Assembly (NCBI GenBank): GCA_029558715.1
Contig: JAKQEA010000078.1
Location: forward strand, 1-64,000
DNA length: 64,000 bases
Source: Bacteroidota bacterium
GTDB lineage: Bacteria > Bacteroidota > Bacteroidia > Chitinophagales > Chitinophagaceae
Direction of reading: 5' to 3'
Of this stretch, positions 15,824-24,877 are shown one piece after another (within the stretch, counting starts at the first letter, position 1; every line of letters begins with the position of its first letter). The notes beneath the pieces were generated by a model, which saw only the letters and a program-made list of their open reading frames with translations, searched no databases and had not been told where the DNA came from. The position numbers and the translations under genes are program-made.

Positions 15824-16864
15824 ATGTATAAATTACTGAGGAGTATTCTTTTTTGCTTTTCGCCCGAAGGGGTACATCATTTTTCTATGACTGCTTTTCA
15901 GATCTTGTGCAGTACAGGTATCAGCCGGAAAATGATATCAGGTATTTTCTCTGTTCGGGATGCTGGACTGGCAACCAGTGTATTCCATCTTGAGTTTAAA
16001 AACCCGGTAGGGTTAGGAGCCGGATTTGATAAAAATGCCCGGTATTTGCGTGAATTGGAATGTCTTGGCTTTGGCTTTGTAGAAATTGGGACCGTAACGC
16101 CACTGCCACAGGCGGGTAATGATAAACCACGACTATTTCGCTTACCAAAAGATAAAGCCCTTATCAACAGGATGGGGTTTAATAATGATGGGGTGAAGGA
16201 AATTGCAAAGCGCTTAAAAGAATGGAAGGAGAACAATAGAAATTCCTGTTTGATTATTGGAGGTAACATCGGGAAAAACAAAGTAACACCAAATGAAGAT
16301 GCGTGGAAGGATTATGAAATTTGTTTTAAGGAACTTCACCCCTATGTTGATTACTTTGTAGTGAATGTAAGTTCACCTAACACACCGGGATTAAGAGAGC
16401 TGCAGGAAAAAGAATCGCTCAGAAAAATTCTGATGCACCTGCAAATGATCAATAATGGAAAAGCAAAAGCGAAGCCAATATTGCTGAAGATTGCACCAGA
16501 CCTTACCCAGGAACAAATTGATGATGTAACAGACCTGGCACTGGAAATAAAACTGGATGGGCTGGTAGCAACAAATACCACTATCAGCAGGGATGGCCTT
16601 ATCACCAGCAATTCAAAGCTTACCACTATAGGAGCCGGCGGACTAAGCGGATGGCCATTGAAGAATAGAAGCACTGAAATAGTAAACTATATTTCGAAAA
16701 AAACCAATGGATCCATCCCAATCATTGCATCAGGGGGAATTTTTTCAGCTGCAGATGCAAAAGAAAAACTGAATGCGGGGGCATCACTGGTACAGGTGTG
16801 GACCGGATTTATTTATGAAGGACCAGGTATTGTCAAACAAATTTGCAAATCACTATATAAGTAA
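15824..16864 (+). CDS. pyrD: Dihydroorotate dehydrogenase (quinone), class 2
   Basis: 346 residues with the start at 15824 (MYKLLRSILFCFSPEGVHHF). An upstream in-frame ATG at 15722 would add 34 residues not typical of the family. The enzyme oxidises dihydroorotate to orotate in pyrimidine synthesis, passing electrons to membrane quinone. Class 2 traits are the N-terminal membrane-associating helices, the FMN-binding NPVGLGAGFDKNA segment, the active-site region NVSSPNTPGLRELQ (Ser base) and the phosphate-binding IIASGGIFSAADA. terC follows after 6 bases, so the two are probably cotranscribed. Confidence 0.95.
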   Translation: MYKLLRSILFCFSPEGVHHFSMTAFQILCSTGISRKMISGIFSVRDAGLATSVFHLEFKNPVGLGAGFDKNARYLRELECLGFGFVEIGTVTPLPQAGNDKPRLFRLPKDKALINRMGFNNDGVKEIAKRLKEWKENNRNSCLIIGGNIGKNKVTPNEDAWKDYEICFKELHPYVDYFVVNVSSPNTPGLRELQEKESLRKILMHLQMINNGKAKAKPILLKIAPDLTQEQIDDVTDLALEIKLDGLVATNTTISRDGLITSNSKLTTIGAGGLSGWPLKNRSTEIVNYISKKTNGSIPIIASGGIFSAADAKEKLNAGASLVQVWTGFIYEGPGIVKQICKSLYK

Positions 16865-16870
16865 TAAATA

Positions 16871-17668
16871 ATGGAGCATTTATTTACCAGTGAAAGTCTG
16901 ATAAGTTTCGTTGTCTTAGTCATACTGGAAGTAGTACTTGGTATAGATAATGTGATCTTTGTCAGTATCATCCTTAACCGGTTAAAAGATATCAAAGAAC
17001 AAAAAAGGGCCCGGCGTTTCTGGATGGTGACAGGTATTCTAATGCGGAGTCTTTTGCTGATGGGGCTTGGCTGGTTACTGGCACAGAAAGGGAAAGCTGT
17101 TTTCTCTATCAGCGGAAAAGGATTTGACCTGGCAAGTATTGTAATGCTGGCCGGGGGATTATTTCTAATTTATAAATCCGTGATGGAGATCCATCATAAA
17201 CTGGAAGGCGAGGACCCGAATGAAGCATTAAAAAATAAAAAACCTCTTTCATTCGGGCAAGCAATAGGCCAGATCGTATTGATTGATGCTGTTTTTTCAT
17301 TCGACAGTATTATCACTGCAGGCGGTACCGCCAAACATGTAGAAATAATGATTGCAGCCGTAGTGATTGCTATGACCATTATGTTTTTGTTCAGTCCTTC
17401 GATTTCCGGCTTTATTCACAAACACCCTACACTAAAAATGCTGGCACTTTCCTTTTTAGTAATGATCGGGTTAAGTTTAATTATTGAAGGATGGGATAGT
17501 GAAGCTGCCCATGCATTACATCTCAAAAATTACATCTATTTCGGAATGGCTTTTTCTTTTGTAGTGGAACTGCTGAATATGACCATGCGGAGCAGGGCGG
17601 CTAAAAAGAGAGCCCATGTGGTAGAACTGAATGAACCGGTGCTGAAGAAGGAAGAAAAAAATGATTAA
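16871..17668 (+). CDS. TerC family integral membrane protein
   Basis: 265 residues with about seven to eight membrane helices. The family signature is near the N-terminus (VVLVILEVVLGIDNVIFVSI) and repeats in the second half (IVLIDAVFSFDSIITAGG); these acidic motifs lie within membranes and are thought to bind metal. TerC/Alx proteins have been linked to tellurite resistance and to manganese export during secretion. No ter operon genes are present, so a metal-homeostasis role is more likely than tellurite resistance. It sits directly after pyrD. Confidence 0.9.
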   Translation: MEHLFTSESLISFVVLVILEVVLGIDNVIFVSIILNRLKDIKEQKRARRFWMVTGILMRSLLLMGLGWLLAQKGKAVFSISGKGFDLASIVMLAGGLFLIYKSVMEIHHKLEGEDPNEALKNKKPLSFGQAIGQIVLIDAVFSFDSIITAGGTAKHVEIMIAAVVIAMTIMFLFSPSISGFIHKHPTLKMLALSFLVMIGLSLIIEGWDSEAAHALHLKNYIYFGMAFSFVVELLNMTMRSRAAKKRAHVVELNEPVLKKEEKND

Positions 17669-17743
17669 TCAGATAAGCAAAATAAAACATGCGGATATTT
17701 CAGTTTTGCAATAATCCGTATAGTAAATTCATTATTTGATATA

Positions 17744-19480
17744 TCAAAATTGCTTTTTAATATAAGAGATCACCTCCTTATCTGTCAAATTAATATTTCC
17801 CAATTCAGCTGAAATAGCTTTTACCTCGTCTTTCCAGGACAAAAGGTAATCTATAAATTCTTTTGTATTCTCAAACCGCAAAAGCTTGCCCGATTCAAGA
17901 AAGGTATACAAAGCCTGACGGATAATCGCAGATGGATAACGCATTCGCAGGACATCTGCTAAAGTCGCCGGAAAGTCTGTAATTGCCATTGACAATTGCA
18001 TTGCAATCAAACTATCCGTCACTGACCCGGAAATAAATCTTAATGCGTACAAAGCCTCTTCCCTCAAATCTATGTCTTGCTGCTGAAAGCAATCAGTTAC
18101 CAGTGACAGTACTGACTCATTTGCTGAATTTCCAGCTTCCTGTAACCATTGAATGGTATCTTTTTTTTGACGTCCGGGATTTCTAAAATTGTTCTCTAAC
18201 TCACTTAATATTTTCCTTCGCTCTGGCAGCATATCTTCATCGATCATTAAAAAGGCATTATTTGCAAGAGCCAGGCCTGCGGCAGAAGAAAGTGAAACTC
18301 TTGTAGTATCTTTTTTTATCCAAATAAGGCTTTCTAATAGCCTGCTATTTACTATAGGTGCTGTAACACCAATCTTAACCAGTAATCTTTTATAAAAAAA
18401 ATCTTTTTCATTTTTACGGTCCAGCATGTCCGCAAGAATATCCTGTGCAGGTGAAGTACCTGATTCCACCAGGGCATCCTCAACAATCCGGAACCATATC
18501 GAAGAAGACTCCACTGAATCCAGTATTGACTTTACTTCAGGATAGGCTATTTCATTTCTAAGCAATGAGGACCTGATCCTGGAAGTAAGTAGCCCTGCCT
18601 CTTCTGTATCAATTTCTGCAGATGTTTGTAACAATACTTTTATTGAAGATACCGGATCATACTTTGCAGATTGCCGCTTCATTCTTTCAGAATAATTTAC
18701 TTTTTTGAACAAAGGGAACTGTTTATTATAGATACCTGAATAATTCTCTGCAACAACTGGCATTGAAATATTTTTCTCTACAGATATTATTTCAATCCTG
18801 GTTTTTACAATTGAGAGCATCCGGGATCCCATCTTTTGCTTTTTCTCTTCGTAGCAATTGCCACTTTTAAGTAGAGCCGATCCTTGTTCATAAATAAATT
18901 CAGCTGTGAAACTGTCAATACTGTTTCTGAAAAGATGAATACCCGGTGGATATATTACCTCTTTTCTTTTATGAAGGACAATTTCACCCCTATCCCCCTT
19001 TTTTTTGGAATATACTGATTTGAAAACACCATCTATGTAAGGTTCATACTCTGGCATATTACTCCTCAACACAAACGGAATGTTGCTGACTAAAATCTTA
19101 ACCAGGTTCATCAAAGGCGCAGTGACATCTTTATCACTGTATAAAGCTGCACCTAAAGGCTCATTCATACCTGTTCGAAAAAGAAACTGAAGCCAGCTGG
19201 TGCTGCTTAAGGATTGCACCCCATTTTCCAGAAGGCTATCTGGTCTTAATTGCAAAAAAAAGATACTATCAGAGATCTTTTTAACGATAACTGTCCACTT
19301 GTAGAATTTATCAACCTCTCTAAAATTTCTGACCCTTCCCGTATCAAGCAAATTACTATAATCGGCTTGCACCTGCTCCTTTACCCGGATTGTGTAATAA
19401 CCCGTGCTATTCTTCTGGGCTTTTACACAATCCGGGATCAGGTGAATGATACAAAAAAGAATAATTGTATAGCCTCTCAT
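17744..19480 (-). CDS. Exported protein of unknown function
   Basis: 578 residues if started at 19480, where MRGYTIILFCIIHLIPDCVK gives a clean signal peptide; a start at 19495 would overlap the preceding gene by 10 bases. I recognise no family. The second half is helical with repeating Leu/Ala-rich segments (EDALVESGT, SLLRNEIAYPEVKSILDSVE, REEALYALRFISG), which could be HEAT-like repeats. It is the last of four closely spaced genes for secreted proteins and follows the 483-residue protein after 5 bases. Confidence 0.7.
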   Translation of the reverse strand: MRGYTIILFCIIHLIPDCVKAQKNSTGYYTIRVKEQVQADYSNLLDTGRVRNFREVDKFYKWTVIVKKISDSIFFLQLRPDSLLENGVQSLSSTSWLQFLFRTGMNEPLGAALYSDKDVTAPLMNLVKILVSNIPFVLRSNMPEYEPYIDGVFKSVYSKKKGDRGEIVLHKRKEVIYPPGIHLFRNSIDSFTAEFIYEQGSALLKSGNCYEEKKQKMGSRMLSIVKTRIEIISVEKNISMPVVAENYSGIYNKQFPLFKKVNYSERMKRQSAKYDPVSSIKVLLQTSAEIDTEEAGLLTSRIRSSLLRNEIAYPEVKSILDSVESSSIWFRIVEDALVESGTSPAQDILADMLDRKNEKDFFYKRLLVKIGVTAPIVNSRLLESLIWIKKDTTRVSLSSAAGLALANNAFLMIDEDMLPERRKILSELENNFRNPGRQKKDTIQWLQEAGNSANESVLSLVTDCFQQQDIDLREEALYALRFISGSVTDSLIAMQLSMAITDFPATLADVLRMRYPSAIIRQALYTFLESGKLLRFENTKEFIDYLLSWKDEVKAISAELGNINLTDKEVISYIKKQF

Positions 19481-19485
19481 CGGTA

Positions 19486-20937
19486 TTACTTCCATTTCAG
19501 GTTTTTCCCTTTGAATTCATCGGCCAGTACTTGCTCCAGTTCAATGAATGACCCTGTTTCAAAAAAATCATTCTCCACTCTTCTTACCACCCAGCATTTG
19601 CTATCAAGTCCTTGTAAAAAAATATTATTACAGGTGAATTTGGGGTAAGTGTAAAAAGTATACAACCGGCCTTTAAGCATTTTCAGGCTTACTGCATTAT
19701 AAGTATCATTAATAAACTTAAGACCGCCATTACTTACAGCAAGACCGGCATTACCGCCAAAATCCAAGCCGCCCTGCAGCAACCGTAATTCACCACCGAC
19801 TCCAATATCAAGCACATCGAAGTTGAGCATATCAGCAACCGGGCCTACAGTTTCAGAAGCCGAAGTCTCCAGTATGATTGATTGTGTAATGATGGGAGAT
19901 ATCGTCCCCCCTACACCGGTACGGCTAATACTCATATCAAATTCAGCTCCTACACCTGTACTCATCAGGTACATATCCACCGGAAGCACCACATTTAAAC
20001 CATAATTAAAAATATCTGCTGCTCCCAATTTTTGTTTCGTATTATAAATAGCATCCTGGTTATAAGAATAGTTATCAGCAGAAGGAGTGCTGTTCTCATT
20101 TAGCAATACCCTTTCAAGTACCTGGAGTTTAGCTTTGCTTTTATGTTTCTGATCTTTATTGGCTTTACTTGTAAATTCTGACTCTAGTTTATATACAGGG
20201 AAGTTTCCAACACCAGGAAGATCTGTACTGATATGCACATTAAACCCAATAGTAAACTCATTAGCCGTATTCTTTATCAGTTTTTTTAAAGAATCAGCCT
20301 GAAGCCTGTTCCCACTTAGACTAAATGGATCTATAATACCTTTCTGTTTGTAAGAGGCCTTAACCTTCACTCCATAATCTGCCACTGTAAACTCAGGAAG
20401 GTTAAATTCCTGCTCTGAATTAAAAGGTTCGTTTGGAAGCTGATCTGCATCGGGTAGCATCTTGTCAGATAACTGGTCTTTCAATTTTTCCATAGCCAGT
20501 GCCTTTTCTGAAAGACCAGTGTTAGCCAGCTTAAACCTGTTGTTAACAGTCGTTTTGGACATCAAGGGTGCTTTCTTAACTCCTGCAGGGCTAATGGTGG
20601 CCTGTGTGCCGGTTACAGGCTTATATTTTGACGCCACCACTAGCTGTTCGGTTCTGTTCCGGCTTATCCCTATATCTGAAAGATTTTTCTCAATATGATT
20701 AATGGTTTTAAGATAATTTTCTAATGTAACTTTTTTCTTATTCGGGAGTGTGATCAAATCTTTCACTGTCTTTGTTTTATCAGTTTTGGAAAAATCACTG
20801 ATAGTATAAGGAGTAAATGAAAGCTTATTAGTTTTAAGAGGTTGAAATTTCTCTTTTCCAAACTGGGCTTTTTGTGCATTTATAATAGTGACGCCCATAA
20901 GAACAGCAGAAAGAGTTACAAAAAATTTCTTTTTCAT
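19486..20937 (-). CDS. Exported protein of unknown function
   Basis: 483 residues. A signal peptide (KKKFFVTLSAVLMGVTIINA) is followed by a long Lys/Thr-rich, probably elongated region, then a Gly- and beta-rich C-terminal half (NYGLNVVLPVDMYLMSTGVG, DIGVGGELRLLQGGLDFGG). No family is recognised. It lies 22 bases after the lipase gene and 5 bases before the next exported protein, so it is part of the same transcript. The beta-rich half could be an extracellular sandwich or a barrel-like domain. Confidence 0.7.
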   Translation of the reverse strand: MKKKFFVTLSAVLMGVTIINAQKAQFGKEKFQPLKTNKLSFTPYTISDFSKTDKTKTVKDLITLPNKKKVTLENYLKTINHIEKNLSDIGISRNRTEQLVVASKYKPVTGTQATISPAGVKKAPLMSKTTVNNRFKLANTGLSEKALAMEKLKDQLSDKMLPDADQLPNEPFNSEQEFNLPEFTVADYGVKVKASYKQKGIIDPFSLSGNRLQADSLKKLIKNTANEFTIGFNVHISTDLPGVGNFPVYKLESEFTSKANKDQKHKSKAKLQVLERVLLNENSTPSADNYSYNQDAIYNTKQKLGAADIFNYGLNVVLPVDMYLMSTGVGAEFDMSISRTGVGGTISPIITQSIILETSASETVGPVADMLNFDVLDIGVGGELRLLQGGLDFGGNAGLAVSNGGLKFINDTYNAVSLKMLKGRLYTFYTYPKFTCNNIFLQGLDSKCWVVRRVENDFFETGSFIELEQVLADEFKGKNLKWK

Positions 20938-20959
20938 TATTTAAGATTTGAATGGTTAT

Positions 20960-22741
20960 TTAAATTTTTTCCAACACCCATATCTGGGTTTGATCATCAG
21001 TAATAGGGTTCCATGTTTTAACCCCACATGATGTTCCGTTAATGCAGCTATTGTTGGCATCGAGCAGCTTCCCATTTGCGAGACTCTTTATGAGGTATTT
21101 ATTATCCTTCAGTTTTATAAATAACCATCTTTGATTAAGACTAACACCTGGTATAATATTTTTTTCCCATAATTGTATTGTAGTTGCCCCATCATCAAAA
21201 AGATCCTCTGCTTTGCTATCCAGTACATACTCTTTCAAAGAGAAACCACTTCCGGTTGTACCAAAGCGAATAGAATAACCAACAGATCCAAACCGCTGGA
21301 TTTTCACTTTACTTTTAGCAGTGGTCAGACGCATAGCACTTCCGTTCTCGAAGCCATCTTGTTCATTTAAACCTAGGTCACCGCCGGAGGCATAAGACTG
21401 TATATAATAGTCTCCTTCTGTGATAGCAGTACCAATAACATTATCAATTATTGTCTGTGCTGCAAACTTTATCTTTTCCAACCCCTCTCCTATAGCCGCA
21501 AGCCCCTCCTCAATAAGATTTCCGGTTGCTGATGCATTTTTCCCTTTATTTACAGATAGAGCATCACAGGCATCTGAATAACCATTATTGGTAGTAGGGT
21601 CAGGTAATGGCAAAGGTGCCGGAACTTTATCTCTCTCCGTCTTTGCTAACTGTGTATACGCCGCTCTTAAATACCATGTAGGATGATGATAACAAAAATG
21701 GCTACCTGCTAAATTAATTCCTGCTGCACCAAGCACCCCAGAAAGTACTGCTGTTGCTTCAGCAGCACTACGCTCAGCCGTTGCATATTGAATTGATTTA
21801 ATGTCTTTATAAAATATTCTCGTACCGGCTCTTCTATAGCCGAGAGTGTAGGGTGCCAGCATAGTTACAGGGTCACTTCCAAAATCAAATCGCTGAAGAC
21901 GTTGATTGGGAAAAAGTTTATTCAATTCGTTTACAAATTCCTGGTTACCGGGATGAGGTGCGGCCAACAAATAAACTCCCTGCGCAGTAATTCCCTTTTT
22001 GGCCATATACATAGCAAAGATTTGTGCATGTGCAGAACCAAGGCTATGACCAGTGATCCATACTTTTTTTGTATTGCCTCCTTTATCTTTTATTACCTGA
22101 AGTAATTTCTCCTTAAAACTGTTATAACTTAAAGAATTCCAAAAGCCTGCATGCACAGTACCTTTTATTTCCGGAGGTGAAACGGTATTAATATCAAAAT
22201 CAGAAGCAAGCCACTCACCCCAATCATACATAAATGAGCTTACAAAATTGCTTTTACTATTAGAAGCTACCCTGTCTGTACCTCTGAAAACAACATAAAC
22301 AACATCTGAAGTTGATATAACCATAGCTTCAGGATCGTACCCAATCGGATGGGTCTCTGACACGAACCTGTATTCCGGGTTATTAAATAAAAATGATGTT
22401 CTTTTCTTATACTCATTTTCAAACAAGACACCACCTGAGTGCATTTTATTGATGAATGCATCCGATGCATCACCAGCGACAATGGAAATATACTGGGGGT
22501 AAACAAGTGTGGTGATGTAAGCCAGCAGGTAGGTGTTCATATCGTTTCTGCCAGTAGCCGTTTTATTAAAAACCGTAGAGAATGCATTTGTCCCCTTTAC
22601 CAACTTAAGATTGGCAAGATTCGAAACTTTTGTTATGTTTTGGACAGGTGCTGTCTTTGGCTGAATTGTTTGACCATGAAGTGATGAAGAAGTCGCAAAC
22701 AAGTAAAAAGCCATCATGACAAACAGAATTTTCTTTTTCAT
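20960..22741 (-). CDS. Secreted class 3 lipase with C-terminal ricin-like domain
   Basis: 593 residues. After a signal peptide (ending SSSLHGQ), a lipase class 3 alpha/beta-hydrolase domain spans about residues 60-370, with the VVYVVFRGTD strand and nucleophile Ser233 in the elbow TGHSLGSAHA. Residues from about 440 on form a ricin B-like beta-trefoil (GDYYIQSYASGGDLGL; WLFIKLKDNKYLIKSLANGK; final TQIWVLEK), usually a carbohydrate-binding module. It probably hydrolyses extracellular lipids or esters while bound to glycans. It follows the 409-residue protein after 53 bases, in the operon preceded by the candidate two-component-controlled promoter. Confidence 0.85.
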   Translation of the reverse strand: MKKKILFVMMAFYLFATSSSLHGQTIQPKTAPVQNITKVSNLANLKLVKGTNAFSTVFNKTATGRNDMNTYLLAYITTLVYPQYISIVAGDASDAFINKMHSGGVLFENEYKKRTSFLFNNPEYRFVSETHPIGYDPEAMVISTSDVVYVVFRGTDRVASNSKSNFVSSFMYDWGEWLASDFDINTVSPPEIKGTVHAGFWNSLSYNSFKEKLLQVIKDKGGNTKKVWITGHSLGSAHAQIFAMYMAKKGITAQGVYLLAAPHPGNQEFVNELNKLFPNQRLQRFDFGSDPVTMLAPYTLGYRRAGTRIFYKDIKSIQYATAERSAAEATAVLSGVLGAAGINLAGSHFCYHHPTWYLRAAYTQLAKTERDKVPAPLPLPDPTTNNGYSDACDALSVNKGKNASATGNLIEEGLAAIGEGLEKIKFAAQTIIDNVIGTAITEGDYYIQSYASGGDLGLNEQDGFENGSAMRLTTAKSKVKIQRFGSVGYSIRFGTTGSGFSLKEYVLDSKAEDLFDDGATTIQLWEKNIIPGVSLNQRWLFIKLKDNKYLIKSLANGKLLDANNSCINGTSCGVKTWNPITDDQTQIWVLEKI

Positions 22742-22794
22742 TGAGATAATTTTAATTATATGATTAATGTTGAAATATGACCGTAGTTACTTTA

Positions 22795-24024
22795 TCACCG
22801 CATCATACAGCTGATAGTAGCAACCGGTGTAAATGTTTTAAAGTTCCATTTGCTGTCAAATACGCAGCGCATACCATAATTAATAATCACACTCTGGCTG
22901 ATACGCCAATCGCCGCCAAATGTTAATGTGTTGGGATTTACCTCATCCCATTTTAATGAAGAACCTACAATTTGTACATTACCGGGAACTTTATAATTCT
23001 GGTTTACCGCTTCAATAGGTGTGCTCAGCTTCTTATACTCATATAATAATTCAACAAAGAAAGTATATATAGCTCCTCCATACCTGAGATTTAACCCCAT
23101 ACTATACAGGTTATTTTTAGCAATGGTCTTATCTGCTGTTTCATCACCTGTGATATTATCTTTAATAATGAAATCCACCTGTTCGTTGTACCAGAATGAA
23201 CGCAATAATCCTGTCAGCAAAAATTGTTTACCAATACCAACGTTTCCATTCAGCCAGGCACCCCAGCCAGAACTCCTGTTTGAACGTTTCATACCAAATG
23301 TTCCCGAACTATCAGACTTAAAGGTGTGCATCCTTCCTACTGCCACATCCAATGAGGAAGCATTCCAGTATTCATTTACAAATATTTTTGCTCTTTCATT
23401 AATCTCCCCCATTCTTTTTGAATTCTGGGAATTCAACTGATCTTCCAGCGATCTTATCTGCATTCTCAATGCCGGTTTTTCCAGGATATTTGTTATTGTA
23501 TCAAGTTTTTGCTTTGCTTCCTTTAACTGAAGTAACAGTTCCTCTTTTTCCTGCTTATACTTTGCTCCAATATCTTCATACATTCCCTTCTCCATCAGCG
23601 GATCTTTTTGCCGGTAGAGGTTTAGTTTAACAGCCCCGCCAATTCTCCTGTAGTTATCATCATCCTGGATACTTCCAAGCGATAAATCGATAGAAGCTAA
23701 TTTTCGCATAAAGCCTGATGCTTTCTGGTACTTACTCAAATCCTTCCGGTTATAAAAAAACTCCCAGAAAGGCTGCGACTGTATTGCCAGGTTAGGATTG
23801 ACACCATACTTAAGTGACCAGTCAACTTTAAAGTCTTTGATATCGGCCATCCGTGTTACCTGGGTTGGTGTAGCTGCCATTAAATCAAAAATTGGTGAAG
23901 GCGAGATGGCAAGCTCCTTTGGCGAAACTCTTCCTGCGGAAGTCTCTGTTTGTTGAGCAAGAATGTCAGTAACACAAACCAAACCAGCAATAAGAAGTAA
24001 TGGGGTGATTGGTAATTGTTTCAT
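22795..24024 (-). CDS. Exported protein, probable outer-membrane barrel with coiled coil
   Basis: 409 residues. Signal peptide (LLLIAGLVCVTDILAQ), a Lys/Glu/Gln-rich coiled coil at about 150-215 (KYKQEKEELLLQLKEAKQKL), and a C-terminal half with alternating aromatic beta strands (FLLTGLLRSFWYNEQVDFII; LRYGGAIYTFFVELLYEY) consistent with an outer-membrane barrel. No named family is recognised. It is the first gene of the four-gene secreted operon, and the candidate promoter and palindrome lie 20-66 bases upstream of its start. Confidence 0.7.
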   Translation of the reverse strand: MKQLPITPLLLIAGLVCVTDILAQQTETSAGRVSPKELAISPSPIFDLMAATPTQVTRMADIKDFKVDWSLKYGVNPNLAIQSQPFWEFFYNRKDLSKYQKASGFMRKLASIDLSLGSIQDDDNYRRIGGAVKLNLYRQKDPLMEKGMYEDIGAKYKQEKEELLLQLKEAKQKLDTITNILEKPALRMQIRSLEDQLNSQNSKRMGEINERAKIFVNEYWNASSLDVAVGRMHTFKSDSSGTFGMKRSNRSSGWGAWLNGNVGIGKQFLLTGLLRSFWYNEQVDFIIKDNITGDETADKTIAKNNLYSMGLNLRYGGAIYTFFVELLYEYKKLSTPIEAVNQNYKVPGNVQIVGSSLKWDEVNPNTLTFGGDWRISQSVIINYGMRCVFDSKWNFKTFTPVATISCMMR

Positions 24025-24044
24025 GATAACTCAGTTTGATAATT

Positions 24045-24075
24045 CAAAAATGAGCTAACAACCATCAATCCTCAA
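24045..24075 (-). promoter_or_regulatory. Candidate promoter of the lipase operon
   Basis: Read on the minus strand: TTG (24073-24075), a 20-base spacer, then CATTTTTG (24045-24052), seven of eight matches to TAnnTTTG. The predicted transcript starts about 14 bases before the start codon at 24024. Confidence 0.5.
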
Positions 24076-24076
24076 T

Positions 24077-24090
24077 CCCTCAATTGAGGG
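24077..24090. promoter_or_regulatory. Perfect 14-bp palindrome abutting the promoter
   Basis: CCCTCAATTGAGGG lies one base upstream of the -33 TTG, where a class II activator would bind. A partial direct copy (cctcaat) lies just beside it at 24070-24076. The adjacent LuxR-type response regulator is the natural candidate to bind it. Confidence 0.5.
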
Positions 24091-24191
24091 TTTCTGTATT
24101 AATAATAATTTTTTAATAAGGGAGAAGAAAGAGGGTATAGAAAAAATTGCAGACTAGTTAACTGAAACTGTATAAGCAGTAAATAAATAAC

Positions 24192-24833
24192 TTAAACAAG
24201 CTTTTCCCGGATGGCCTTTGCAACGGCTTCCGTTGCACCTGCCACATGCAATTTTTGATAGATATTTTTTACATAACTCCGTACCGTTTCATAACTTAAA
24301 AAAATCTCTTCTGCTATACGTGGAAGGGCTTTACCCTGTGTCATCAAATGAAGTATTTCTGTCTCCCGCTGAGTAAGGTCATAATCCTTTTTCTCAACTT
24401 GCGGCCGGATATATTGCTGAAATACTTCCACCACCCTTGCTGCCACTCCCGGACTCATCACTGATCCCCCATGGTTTACATCTGCAATTGCTTCCAGCAT
24501 TTTTACGGGCGAAGTATTTTTGGTAATATATCCATTGGCACCGGCACATAATGCAGCCAGTATTTTTTCTTCATTCTCAAATATGGTCTGAATCAGAATT
24601 TTCTTTTCCGGATATAACACTTTTATCTGCCGGGTAGCTTCTATTCCATCAACACCGTACATCTCAATATCCATTAACACTACATCAGGATTACTTTTCT
24701 CTATATCATGTTTGATATTATTGCAATGTGTAAATGCCCCGGTGCAACTATAACCAGTTACCCCGTTCAATATAGCCTTATATGCATCTAACATGATGGG
24801 ATTGTCTTCAAAAATGGCCACCCTAATTGACAT
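24192..24833 (-). CDS. LuxR/NarL-type response regulator
   Basis: 213 residues from the start at 24833 (MSIRVAIFEDNPIMLDAYKA); a longer reading from 24887 adds a non-conserved Cys-rich extension and overlaps the kinase gene. The receiver domain has the acidic pocket (FEDN), the phosphoacceptor Asp in VVLMDIEMYG and the conserved Lys in YITKNTSPVKM. The C-terminal LuxR helix-turn-helix reads LTQRETEILHLMTQGK ... SYETVRSYVKNIYQKL. It lies 44 bases after the kinase gene, with which it forms a pair, and immediately upstream of the secreted-lipase operon, its likely target. Confidence 0.93.
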   Translation of the reverse strand: MSIRVAIFEDNPIMLDAYKAILNGVTGYSCTGAFTHCNNIKHDIEKSNPDVVLMDIEMYGVDGIEATRQIKVLYPEKKILIQTIFENEEKILAALCAGANGYITKNTSPVKMLEAIADVNHGGSVMSPGVAARVVEVFQQYIRPQVEKKDYDLTQRETEILHLMTQGKALPRIAEEIFLSYETVRSYVKNIYQKLHVAGATEAVAKAIREKLV

Positions 24834-24877
24834 ACTACTAAAGTTCAGGTAAAAATAACATGTACAACAATTAATTA

